A DNA stretch of 8,025 nucleotides from Actinomycetota bacterium (GCA_028275245.1 JAPWVA010000042.1:1-8025), one strand, 5' to 3'. Counted from the first letter of the stretch, positions 1 through 5,873 are shown. Translations and numbers: made by a program. Notes: generated by a model not told the origin, from the sequence alone.

Positions 1-435
1 TATCTCCACCTTCTCCGCCCCGGAAGCTTCTCGGATGGTTCTTTCCAGCTGGGCCAGGGCCCGTTCCGCCTTCTTGGGGTTCCCCTGAAGAGCCAAAAGC
101 TCCCGGGAGAGATTGACCCCGAATTCCTTCCCGTCGTTGGAGCGGGAGGTGTAATACATCTTCACCCCCTCCGGTATATCGGTGGTTAGGCCGCCGGCCC
201 TCTCCTCCTCGGTGGGTCCCTTCAGGAGCTCCAGGATGGTGAATTCCACCATCTGCCCGCCGGCGGGGATTTCCCTCTCCACCGCCACCAGCTCGTCACC
301 CTTATAAAAGAAGACCTTCATGCCCTGTTGCTCCCCGGTGGTGGGTTTGGTCTGGGCTGCGGCCGGGCATGCAGTAGCCAGGGCGAGGAGGGCCAAAACC
401 GTGAGAGACCACGTTTTTCCGCGGTTGATGCTCAA
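1..435 (-). CDS. Exported GerMN-domain protein (C-terminus outside window)
   Basis: This reading frame is open from a TTG start at 435 down to base 1 (145 codons, no stop), so the C-terminal end lies outside the window. TTG is chosen because GGGGGAGGT (442-450) sits at proper spacing and the only nearby ATG, out of frame, is followed at once by a stop. Residues 1-28 form a signal peptide: basic RGK at 5-7, a hydrophobic stretch at 11-22, then Cys23 and AAAQ at 25-28. Cys23 follows LATA, a weak lipobox, so the protein may be a lipoprotein or may be cut after AAA. Residues 39-145 match the GerMN pattern: an FFYKGDELV strand, LLKGPTEEE at 70-78, TDIPEG at 85-90 and VNLSREL at 107-113. GerMN domains occur in the spore germination protein GerM and in actinobacterial envelope lipoproteins such as LpqB; the biochemical role is poorly known. 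The family is fairly certain, the exact role is not. Confidence 0.8.
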   Translation of the reverse strand, partial: MSINRGKTWSLTVLALLALATACPAAAQTKPTTGEQQGMKVFFYKGDELVAVEREIPAGGQMVEFTILELLKGPTEEERAGGLTTDIPEGVKMYYTSRSNDGKEFGVNLSRELLALQGNPKKAERALAQLERTIREASGAEKVEI

Positions 436-477
436 GGCATTACCTCCCCCTTCTCTTACCGTATGCGACCGTCCCAC

Positions 478-506
478 ATTCTAAATCAGCCTGGGGGCCT
501 GGGCAA
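478..506 (-). promoter_or_regulatory. Sigma-70-like promoter for the GerMN gene
   Basis: On the minus strand a -35 element TTGCCC (506-501; 4 of 6 to TTGACA) is followed after exactly 17 bases by TAGAAT (483-478; 5 of 6 to TATAAT). Transcription would start near 471, giving a leader of about 36 nt that contains the GGGGGAGGT ribosome binding site. The spacing and the position directly upstream of the start make this a good prediction. It rests on sequence pattern only. Confidence 0.5.
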
Positions 507-565
507 GGCGAGCGGGGAGTGGCTGGGGCGGTGGTTTGGGCGAAGACGGGAAGAGGGAAGGCCTG

Positions 566-571
566 TATAAC
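566..571 (+). promoter_or_regulatory. Possible -10 element for the dehydratase-like pair
   Basis: TATAAC matches 5 of 6 bases of the -10 consensus and is the only AT-rich hexamer in the 643 gene's upstream region. It lies 71 bases before the ATG at 643. No acceptable -35 hexamer sits 16-18 bases upstream, so this is weak. An activator-dependent promoter or another sigma factor is possible. Confidence 0.25.
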
Positions 572-642
572 CTCGCGGTTTAGCCCACGGGGGCTTGGGT
601 TATCATGGAGGAACGAGGGGATTCGGTCACGGGAGGGAAGCC

Positions 643-1671
643 ATGGAGTACGGAGGCAGGTCTCACGTGGTGGGGATTCCCAGGGCTATGGCGGCCTACA
701 AGTATGCCCCCTTCCTGGTGGCCTTTCTTGAGGAATGCGGTTTCAGGGCGGTGGTCTCCCCGCCCACCAGCACCTCCATCCTACGGGAGGGTTCGGCGGC
801 TTGCGTGGAGGACGTTTGCGTGGCGGTCAAGGTCCTGTTCGGGCAGGCCCTGCGCTTGAAGGAGGAGGTGGACCTGCTGCTCGTACCCCGCCCGGTGAAG
901 GTGGAAAGAAGGCCCCATGACACTTTCACTTGCCCCAAGCTCATGGCCGCCCCTGACATGCTGAAACACGGCTTGAAGGACATCCCCCCCGTGGAGGAGT
1001 TCCTGGTGTCGGGAGGCCGCGACCCCCTCCGGCGGGGTTGCCTGGGCCTGGCGAGGAGGCTGGGTATCCCCCTCGGTCTAGTTCGCAGGGCCTACGGGAA
1101 GGGACTGGAGGCCCACCGGGGATACCACGAATTGCTGAGGAGCGGCGTTCACCCGACCAGGGCCCTGGAGGCCGCGGTAGCCGGTAGACCTCCGGCGGAT
1201 GGCCTGCTGGCGGCGGGAGGGGGTAGCCCCACGGTGGCGGTGGTGGGCCACCCTTACCTGCTGGGGGATGGTCACGTGAGCCATCATCTCCTGGATAGGT
1301 TGAGAAATCTGGGGGCCCGGGTTGTCACCAGCTGCCTTTACGAGGGGTTGGGAGGCGACGGGTTTCCCGTGCCCGTTCCTCCTCTCTCCTGGAGCTACGA
1401 GAGGGAGCTGGCGGAATCGGCGGCCATCTTTTCCCGTCGGGGTGACGTGGACGGGATGCTTTACGTGACTAGCTTCGGCTGCGGCCCTGACTCCCTGGTG
1501 CTGGAGCTATTGCGCCGGGAGGGTCTGGTCCGGCCGGGTGTACCCTTCATGGAGCTGGTGCTGGACGAGCACGACGGCCCCACAGGGTTCCATACCCGGG
1601 TGGAGGCCTTCGTGGACATGCTGAGGAGGAGAGTGAGTCAGCGTGAAGATCGCCTTCCCCCACATGGGTAA
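643..1671 (+). CDS. Acyl-CoA dehydratase activase-related protein (DUF2229-like)
   Basis: The 342-residue protein starts at ATG 643, five bases after GGGAGGG (631-637). The frame is open back to a TTG at 595, but that lacks a ribosome binding site and would add 16 unconserved residues. The N-terminus shows the family pattern VGIPRAM (residues 10-16), SPPTSTSIL (39-47), a cysteine pair in CVEDVC (54-59), VKVLFG (62-67), VPRPV (81-85) and CPKLMAAPDM (97-106). The middle has VVGHPYLLGDG, and the C-terminal part has SFGCGPDSL and a DEH...RVEAFVDML end. These are hallmarks of the DUF2229 group of the 2-hydroxyglutaryl-CoA dehydratase/benzoyl-CoA reductase superfamily, whose conserved cysteines are likely iron-sulfur ligands. 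Its substrate and partners are unknown. The stop overlaps the next gene by 29 bases, so the two are one operon and probably translationally coupled. No ASKHA ATPase domain is present; family members of this size normally lack it or have it as a separate fusion. Confidence 0.82.
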   Translation: MEYGGRSHVVGIPRAMAAYKYAPFLVAFLEECGFRAVVSPPTSTSILREGSAACVEDVCVAVKVLFGQALRLKEEVDLLLVPRPVKVERRPHDTFTCPKLMAAPDMLKHGLKDIPPVEEFLVSGGRDPLRRGCLGLARRLGIPLGLVRRAYGKGLEAHRGYHELLRSGVHPTRALEAAVAGRPPADGLLAAGGGSPTVAVVGHPYLLGDGHVSHHLLDRLRNLGARVVTSCLYEGLGGDGFPVPVPPLSWSYERELAESAAIFSRRGDVDGMLYVTSFGCGPDSLVLELLRREGLVRPGVPFMELVLDEHDGPTGFHTRVEAFVDMLRRRVSQREDRLPPHG

Positions 1672-2827
1672 CGCTTACATCCCCCTGAAGGGGCTGGTGG
1701 AGGAACTGGGCCTGGAAGCGGTGGTACCTCCCCGGCCGAGCCAGGTATCCCTCCGGCGGGGCGCCCTCCATTCACCAGAGTTCGTCTGCCTTCCCTTCAA
1801 GGTCACACTGGGGGATTGCATGGCAGCCCTGGACCAGGGGGCGGATACCCTGGCCATGGTATGTGGGATGTGGGCCTGCCGCTTCGGTTATTACGGGCGG
1901 ATCCAGCACCTCATCCTGAGGGATTTGGGCTACGAGTTCGAGTCCGTACTCGTAGGGAGGGAAGAGGTGGAAGAGGTGCTGGCCAAGCTCAAGGGGGCGG
2001 TGGGTAGGGGCTGGCGCCGGAAGCTGGTCCGGGCCCTCGCCTTCTTCCGCGCCAAGGCCCGGGCGGTGGATGAGCTGGAGAGGATGGCGACTTGGACTAG
2101 GCCCAGGGAGGCTGTGCGAGGGATGGCGGACCGGGTTCTCGGCGAATACCTGGCCGGGGTGGATGCGGCTTCCACGCTGGGAGAGACGAGAAAACGCGTG
2201 GAGGAGGCCAGGCAGGCCTTCCGATCCATCCCCCTTACAGGCGAGCCGGTGGCGAGGGTGAGGGTGGTGGGAGAGCTCTACGTGCTCCTGGAACCCGCCT
2301 TGAACCTGGACCTGGTGAGGAGGTTGGCCTGGAACTGCAGGGTGGAGGCGCGTCCTGTGCTCAGCACTTACCGGTGGTTGTTGCACCCGGTATGGCTGGA
2401 CCCCAGGTTGAACCTGGAGTCCTATAGGGCCAGGAGGAAGGTCCGACCCTACCTCCCTCAGGTGCTGGGCGGTGAGGAACACATGACGCTGGCGGGAGCC
2501 CTCACCGCCCGCGGTGACGGATTTGACGGCCTGATCCATGCCCTCCCCCTAACCTGCATGCCCGAGAACATCTGCCGGACGCTCCTGCCCGACCTCTGCC
2601 GGAAGCTCGATTTGCCCCTGCTCACCCTGGTGTTCGACGAGCACACCTCGACGGCAGGGTTGGACGCCCGCCTGGAAGCCTTCACCGACCTGCTGGTCTC
2701 AAGGAAGGGGGCGCGCCGCGGCATTGGGAACGGCCCTGGCCGGGAAGCCTTTCCCCACTTCCTTGCCCGTGGGACCCAGGGCATCGTCTCGCCTAGGGGC
2801 CGTGCCAGTCCCCCTCAAGACTTTTGA
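1643..2827 (+). CDS. 2-hydroxyacyl-CoA dehydratase-superfamily partner protein
   Basis: The 394-residue protein starts at GTG 1643 inside the end of the previous gene. A purine-rich GAGGAGGAGAG lies about 10 bases upstream, slightly far, which fits reinitiation after the upstream gene. The start MKIAFPHMGNAYIPL is the normal beginning of the family that accompanies DUF2229 proteins. Further marks are SPEFVCLPFKV (44-54), a cluster of Cys49, Cys59, Cys74 and Cys79, CRFGYYG (79-85), VVGELYVLLEP (208-218), CMPENIC (305-311) and a DEHTSTAGL...RLEAFTDLL end (332-351). The cysteines are candidate iron-sulfur ligands. The protein probably forms a complex with the 643 gene product, a known gene pairing in anaerobes, but the reaction is not established. 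After residue 354 comes a tail of about 40 residues rich in Gly, Arg and Pro that does not look conserved. Family assignment is good; function is open. Confidence 0.8.
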   Translation: MKIAFPHMGNAYIPLKGLVEELGLEAVVPPRPSQVSLRRGALHSPEFVCLPFKVTLGDCMAALDQGADTLAMVCGMWACRFGYYGRIQHLILRDLGYEFESVLVGREEVEEVLAKLKGAVGRGWRRKLVRALAFFRAKARAVDELERMATWTRPREAVRGMADRVLGEYLAGVDAASTLGETRKRVEEARQAFRSIPLTGEPVARVRVVGELYVLLEPALNLDLVRRLAWNCRVEARPVLSTYRWLLHPVWLDPRLNLESYRARRKVRPYLPQVLGGEEHMTLAGALTARGDGFDGLIHALPLTCMPENICRTLLPDLCRKLDLPLLTLVFDEHTSTAGLDARLEAFTDLLVSRKGARRGIGNGPGREAFPHFLARGTQGIVSPRGRASPPQDF

Positions 2828-2880
2828 TCAGATGCCTCGTGGGTACAGGTAGCCCAACCCGGAATACCGTTCCTCGGCCG

Positions 2881-2923
2881 GTCTGCCTTCCTGACGATAA
2901 ACGGCTAAAAGAAGCAGGTAGAC
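2881..2923. other. Long imperfect hairpin between convergent genes
   Basis: In the 125-bp gap between the convergent stops (2827 and 2955), GTCTGCCT (2881-2888) can pair with AGGTAGAC (2916-2923), giving eight pairs with one G-U wobble around a 27-nt loop. No T-run follows on either strand, so it is not a standard intrinsic terminator. It may still reduce read-through between the two converging transcripts, or be chance. No other terminator is visible in the gap. Confidence 0.2.
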
Positions 2924-2952
2924 GGAAGTGTTGCCCGTGGAGGCGCCCTGGT

Positions 2953-3588
2953 TCAGTGCCTGGCCCCGGAATCTCCACCAGCGGTTTGCAGCCGTGCTTC
3001 CTCCCGGCTCAGGAGGAGTTCCTGCAGGCGTTTGAGGAGCTCCAGGGTGTACCCCTTGTTGAAGCCGAATAAGACGGAGAATATGCCTATCCCCTCCTGC
3101 AAGGCCACCAGAGCGGTGGCGGTTGCGGGGGGATCTTCCAATCCCGGTACAGCCCTACGCAGGAGATCGGCCAGCGCTTCCATCCATTCCCGGTATATTT
3201 TCCTGACCATTTCCTTTATCTTCCTGTTATGAAGGGCGACTTCCCAGATCTCGAAGAAGACCTTTTGGAGCCTGGTATCGCCGGTAATGCGTTGGTTGAA
3301 AAAGGAAAGGAACTCATCTAGTAAGGCCGTTGCGGAACATCCCAGGCTTTCCAGCTCCTGGAGGCGGGTTTCCAGCAATTGCTTGTTGGATTGGAAGATG
3401 TCCTCCACGAAGCATAGTAGCACGTCATCCTTGCTCTTGAAGTAGTAATGGATTAAGGCCGGGTTCATCCCCGCCTCCCGGGCTATCTCCCGTACGGAGG
3501 TCTCGCCATAGGATTTTCTCATAAGGCAACGGTAGAGAGCATCCAGTATCTCCCTCCTGCGCTGATCTCCCATCTTCTTTCTTCCCAT
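2953..3588 (-). CDS. TetR-family transcriptional regulator
   Basis: The 211-residue protein has a TetR_N helix-turn-helix: RRREILDAL (10-18), YGETSVREIAREAG (27-40) and the recognition segment NPALIHYYFKSKDD (42-55), followed by helical residues 56-200 that form the ligand/dimerisation domain. Two adjacent ATGs exist at 3591 and 3588. The second is chosen because GGAGG lies five bases before it; the frame is also open to a TTG at 3627, which would place the operator-like palindrome inside the gene. The C-terminal domain has FEIWEVALHN and KIYREWMEAL, usual in this class but not diagnostic of a ligand. The gene is convergent to the dehydratase-like pair and downstream of a long non-coding stretch, so its target is not obvious from position. 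Autoregulation is likely. Family is certain, ligand unknown. Confidence 0.92.
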   Translation of the reverse strand: MGRKKMGDQRRREILDALYRCLMRKSYGETSVREIAREAGMNPALIHYYFKSKDDVLLCFVEDIFQSNKQLLETRLQELESLGCSATALLDEFLSFFNQRITGDTRLQKVFFEIWEVALHNRKIKEMVRKIYREWMEALADLLRRAVPGLEDPPATATALVALQEGIGIFSVLFGFNKGYTLELLKRLQELLLSREEARLQTAGGDSGARH

Positions 3589-3602
3589 CATGCCCTCCAG
3601 CG

Positions 3603-3615
3603 GTCCACGGTGGAC
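3603..3615. promoter_or_regulatory. 13-bp palindrome, candidate TetR operator
   Basis: GTCCAC-G-GTGGAC is a perfect inverted repeat of 6-bp arms around one base. It lies 15-27 bases before the chosen tetR start and just downstream of the predicted transcription start (about 3624). This is a usual place for a TetR-type autoregulatory operator. The same arms could instead form an mRNA fold, but a one-base loop cannot hairpin well, which favours a DNA site. No second copy of the whole palindrome was found elsewhere in the window. Confidence 0.4.
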
Positions 3616-3630
3616 GGAAATCCGCAACCA

Positions 3631-3660
3631 ATATTAATGGCACTATGAGGGATTTTTCAA
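3631..3660 (-). promoter_or_regulatory. Sigma-70-like promoter for the tetR gene
   Basis: On the minus strand TTGAAA (3660-3655; 4 of 6, TTGA conserved) is followed after 18 bases by TAATAT (3636-3631), an AT-rich -10-like element in a GC-rich setting. The start of transcription would be near 3624, giving a leader of about 36 nt with the palindrome and the GGAGG site. It is among the best promoter-like sequences in the window. Confidence 0.5.
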
Positions 3661-3762
3661 CCCTTGGGAGGAGTGTCAGGAAGCGAGCCATATCCCGGGT
3701 AAGTGAAAAAACCTTGGTGGCAGGAGTTCTCCCTTGGAGGACATCTTTGATCGGAGATCGCC

Positions 3763-3782
3763 TTCCAGGGCGTCACCTGGAA
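3763..3782. other. Perfect 7-bp hairpin
   Basis: TTCCAGG (3763-3769) pairs fully with CCTGGAA (3776-3782) around the 6-nt loop GCGTCA. It has no T-run on either side, so it is not an intrinsic terminator. It is one of three perfect 7-bp stems in the gene-free region. Confidence 0.35.
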
Positions 3783-3878
3783 CGGCGGAGAAGTCCGCTG
3801 CACCGACGAGATGTGTGATCGCCCAACAGGGGGAAAAGACGCCCCCAGCCCCCTTCACGACTGCGAGGTGAAACCGGG

Positions 3879-3899
3879 GCCGGGGGTACCCTCCCCGGC
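3879..3899. other. Perfect 7-bp GC hairpin with 7-nt loop
   Basis: GCCGGGG (3879-3885) pairs with CCCCGGC (3893-3899) around the loop GTACCCT. The stem is all G-C. On the plus strand it is followed by ATTCCTTTGG, too poor in T for a convincing terminator. Its loop resembles that of the hairpin at 4243-4263. Confidence 0.35.
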
Positions 3900-4197
3900 A
3901 TTCCTTTGGGGAGAGGGGGTGGCGAGGCCCTTTTTGGGCCGGTGACAGATCTTCGCTCGCAACCCCGGATCACCTTGGCCGCAAGGGACGCCCATCTCAC
4001 ATGGGTGAGGGCCCGCATATTAGTTGGCCGCCCGCGTGGTGGAGGCGGGAGCCCAGGGCCTGACTCAAAGGGCGGGAGACCCACCAGGCCAGGTTCGCAT
4101 CAGGGAATTGGGAAAGCCGCATACCGGCCATTTCCTCCTTCAGCAGGGAACCAAGAGAGATCTGAGTTTTTCGCGGTACAGCCCGGCATCCTGTCCT

Positions 4198-4273
4198 AAA
4201 ACCGACCAGACCCCTCCAGGGAGGTGGGGGTATGCTTCCCTCCCTCGGAGGTCCCTTCCGAGGACGGTCGCTA
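4198..4273 (-). ncRNA. Candidate small structured RNA
   Basis: Read on the minus strand, CGACC (4270-4266) pairs with GGTCG (4207-4203), closing two inner hairpins. The first is a perfect 7-bp stem, CCTCGGA with TCCGAGG (4263-4243) around a 7-nt loop. The second is a CCTC/GAGG hairpin near 4212-4228. The closing arm is followed by G and TTTT (4201-4198), a short terminator-like tail. A promoter-like pair lies directly upstream at 4280-4307, with a predicted start near 4273. Together these resemble a free-standing RNA of about 75 nt. The T-run is short and no known RNA family is recognised, so this is a hypothesis. Confidence 0.25.
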
Positions 4274-4279
4274 CCTTGG

Positions 4280-4307
4280 ATTAAAAGGAATATCAAACGA
4301 ATAGCAA
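4280..4307 (-). promoter_or_regulatory. Candidate promoter upstream of the structured RNA
   Basis: Minus-strand TTGCTA (4307-4302; 4 of 6) is followed after 16 bases by TTTAAT (4285-4280; 5 of 6 to TATAAT). It lies in an AT-rich island of about 50 bases in a GC-rich region. There is no protein-coding gene directly downstream on that strand until tetR at 3588, so it would drive a non-coding transcript or a very long tetR leader. Confidence 0.35.
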
Positions 4308-4341
4308 GAAGATCGGGATTTAAGCGAAAAACCCCCCTTCT

Positions 4342-4377
4342 CTTCCCGAAACATCAGTGACTTAGAAGTTTTCCTGG
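4342..4377 (+). repeat. Degenerate direct repeat, copy 1
   Basis: The 36-base unit starts CTTCCCGA and ends TTCCTGG. It aligns without gaps to 4415-4450 with 29 of 36 bases equal; all seven differences are transitions. The similarity continues past the end with a small gap (GGCCTG against GCCTGG). Copy 1 has lost most of the internal pairing seen in copy 2, keeping CTTC (4342-4345) against GAAG (4365-4368). It lies in non-coding DNA. Confidence 0.5.
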
Positions 4378-4414
4378 TTGGCCTGTTACACTGGAAATAA
4401 AGCTCAATCGTTGC

Positions 4415-4450
4415 CTTCCCGAGACACCAGTGATTCGGGAGTTTCCCTGG
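4415..4450 (+). repeat. Degenerate direct repeat, copy 2
   Basis: This is the second copy, 73 bases after the first, with a 37-base gap. It contains TCCCGA (4417-4422) and its complement TCGGGA (4435-4440), giving a 6-bp hairpin around a 12-nt loop. CCAGTG inside it (4427-4432) can also pair with CACTGG (4389-4394) in the gap. Only two copies are present in the window and no cas gene is near. It ends 20 bases before the stop of the minus-strand lipoprotein gene. Confidence 0.5.
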
Positions 4451-4469
4451 GCCTGGCTTAAGTGTGGCC

Positions 4470-4949
4470 TCACTCCACTACCGACAGCTTCTCCGCCCTG
4501 GCCCGCACGGGCATGCTCTGCGTCACCGGCCCTTCGAACCAGGCCTTGACCAGCATGCCCTTGCGGAGCTGGGAAAAGTACATCTTTTCCCCGTTTTCCT
4601 CGCGGTATATCTCGGTCTCAGCCGTGACGGTGACGGTGGCGGCCTGATAGGCGGAGGGATAGGAAGGATGAGCCCTTATCTCCAAGATCCCCGTCTCATG
4701 GTCCACGTAACCGGGGGGTGGCGGTGCCTGCTCATGGGGGGCCGTGGGAATTGCGATGGCCTCTATTGTTCCGACGATGTCCGGTGCCCTGCCTTCGTTT
4801 CGCCCTGGCGCACCGTCACCCGGCACGCCCTGGCCTTCCCCGTTGCTCCCACCGCATCCCCCCACGAGGGAGGCGCTGAGCGCCGAAAGCAGGAAGGTGA
4901 AGACCAAGGCGAGTACGCGGTAAGTCTTTCCCTTTCCTTCCCTTTCCAT
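4470..4949 (-). CDS. DUF3221-type lipoprotein
   Basis: The 159-residue protein starts at ATG 4949, a few bases after the ribosome binding site GGGGGTGAG; the frame is open 14 codons further upstream, but without a comparable site. Residues 1-31 form a lipoprotein signal: a basic start with REGKGK (3-8) and R11, a hydrophobic core at 12-29, and the lipobox LVGG before Cys32. Thus it should be lipid-anchored outside the membrane. Residues 33-57 are a Gly/Pro-rich linker. Residues 58-158 fit the small beta-rich DUF3221 pattern: VGTIEAI near 59, VTVTAETEIY, then a Gly-Lys-Gly turn and AWFEGPVTQSMPVRARA near the end. The function of this domain is unknown. It is the last gene of the minus-strand group, 111 bases after the hydrolase, and may share its transcript. 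No clear own promoter is seen. The lipoprotein nature is solid; the domain call is good but made by eye. Confidence 0.78.
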   Translation of the reverse strand: MEREGKGKTYRVLALVFTFLLSALSASLVGGCGGSNGEGQGVPGDGAPGRNEGRAPDIVGTIEAIAIPTAPHEQAPPPPGYVDHETGILEIRAHPSYPSAYQAATVTVTAETEIYREENGEKMYFSQLRKGMLVKAWFEGPVTQSMPVRARAEKLSVVE

Positions 4950-5060
4950 GAGGCTCACCCCCTGCAATCCTCGAACCCCATTGAACCCCACCCCTCTCGG
5001 CCCCTACCTAGGGCTTTGCCAAAGGCTGGACGGTAATACCTTCCCTTGCCCGAGACCCTT

Positions 5061-5873
5061 TCAACTGGTAAGGAATTCCAATATGGCGGAGGAGACCCTT
5101 TCCGGCATCTGGGCGATAAGCCCGTGCCCGGCACCGGGGAATTCCAGCAAGCGGGCATGGGGAATGGCCTCCGCCAGGATATGCGAGTTCTCCGGGGGGA
5201 TGAGTATGTCCTCGGTTCCCGTGATCACCAGCGTCTCGGCGGAGATGTCCTTGAGGCGCTGGTAGCTGGACCAGCCCATAATGGCCCGCAGCTGGTTACG
5301 AAAGGCCTCTGGAGATATGGGCGCCCTGGTGAACATCTCCACGAATTCCTCCATCTTGCCGGGGTTTTCCCGGATGAAACCCTCCGGGAAGAGCAGGTGG
5401 AGGGTAGCCCTGGCCACCTCCCGCGGGTCCAGGTTCTCACCACCCGCGTAGAGCACCTGGTAAACCTCGGGCTTGGCTAGGACCTGCTCCCTCCCTCCAC
5501 AGTTGGTGACCAGGAGTACCAGCTTCCTCACCTTTCCGGGATGTCGCAGGGCCATTTCCTGGGCTATCATCCCGCCCATGGACACGCCTACCACGTGGGC
5601 GGAAGCCAGGCCGAGGAAGTCCAGGAGCGCCGCGGCGTCGTCGGCCATCTGGGCGATGGTGTAGGGGCCTTCCGGTCTGGAGGTCCTGCCCGCTCCCCGG
5701 TTGTCGAAGGCCACCAGTAGGAAATGGTTGGCCAGGGGGCGCAGGAAGTCCTCGTCCCACCACTCGCAGTTGGCGCTGAGCCCCTGGACCAGGAGCACCG
5801 GCTCCCCTGAGCCGTAGAGGCGGTAGTAGACGCTGATGCCGTTGACATCCGCATGGCCTTCGGAGTGTTCCAC
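5061..5873 (-). CDS. Alpha/beta-fold hydrolase
   Basis: The 270-residue protein begins at GTG 5873, seven bases after AAGGGGG. It is a complete single-domain alpha/beta hydrolase: LLVQGLS (27-33) in the oxyanion-loop position, where Gln30 replaces the more common His; FDNRGAGRTS (56-65); the nucleophile elbow GVSMGG with Ser98; a cap region at about 125-205; the acid Asp222 in TGTEDILIP; and His250 in GAGHGL. The triad Ser98-Asp222-His250 is therefore intact and the enzyme should be a cytoplasmic esterase, lactonase or C-C hydrolase; the substrate cannot be read from sequence. It lies 173 bases after the E1 beta gene on the same strand. In some acetoin systems (AcoC) an alpha/beta hydrolase domain is fused to E2, so a link with the dehydrogenase is possible but unproven. 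No signal peptide is present. Confidence 0.9.
   Translation of the reverse strand: MEHSEGHADVNGISVYYRLYGSGEPVLLVQGLSANCEWWDEDFLRPLANHFLLVAFDNRGAGRTSRPEGPYTIAQMADDAAALLDFLGLASAHVVGVSMGGMIAQEMALRHPGKVRKLVLLVTNCGGREQVLAKPEVYQVLYAGGENLDPREVARATLHLLFPEGFIRENPGKMEEFVEMFTRAPISPEAFRNQLRAIMGWSSYQRLKDISAETLVITGTEDILIPPENSHILAEAIPHARLLEFPGAGHGLIAQMPERVSSAILEFLTS

Larger units (their letters stand above)
3661..4469. other. About 800-bp gene-free region with many short hairpins
   Basis: No reading frame here looks like a gene: the frames of 60-103 codons on both strands are rich in Pro, Arg and Gly, overlap each other, and show no domain. The stretch contains perfect 7-bp stems at 3763-3782, 3879-3899 and 4243-4263, and 5-bp stems at 3926-3940 (T5 loop), 3973-3986 and 3991-4005. 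It also holds a promoter-like site at 4280-4307 and a degenerate direct repeat at 4342-4450. It may hold a structured RNA, decayed genes or mobile-element remains. I could not match it to RNase P RNA, tmRNA, SRP RNA, 6S RNA, a T-box or a known riboswitch by eye. Confidence 0.5.

Noticed and set aside
595..642. TTG start at 595 for the first dehydratase-like gene
   Set aside because: No ribosome binding site in front of it, and the added residues are not family-like; ATG 643 has GGGAGGG at five bases.
1772..2539. 255-codon open frame on the minus strand, antisense to the second dehydratase-like gene
   Set aside because: His/Pro/Gln-rich translation without recognisable motifs, fully covered by a gene with clear family motifs.
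4160..4190. Possible T-box antiterminator on the minus strand (GGGCTGTACCGCG)
   Set aside because: It resembles the T-box core but lacks the TGG of the GGTGGNACC bulge that pairs with the tRNA end, and no aminoacyl-tRNA or amino-acid gene follows.
3906..4199. 97-codon open frame in the gene-free region
   Set aside because: No convincing ribosome binding site or domain, overlaps other equally poor frames on both strands, and lies across several hairpins.
4342..4450. CRISPR array
   Set aside because: Only two units with 29 of 36 matches, no third unit 73 bases to either side, and no cas gene in the window.
5033..5065. Promoter for the lipoprotein gene (TTGAAA ... TATTAC, minus strand)
   Set aside because: The spacing between the hexamers is 21 bases, too long for a sigma-70 promoter, and the -35 overlaps the hydrolase stop codon.
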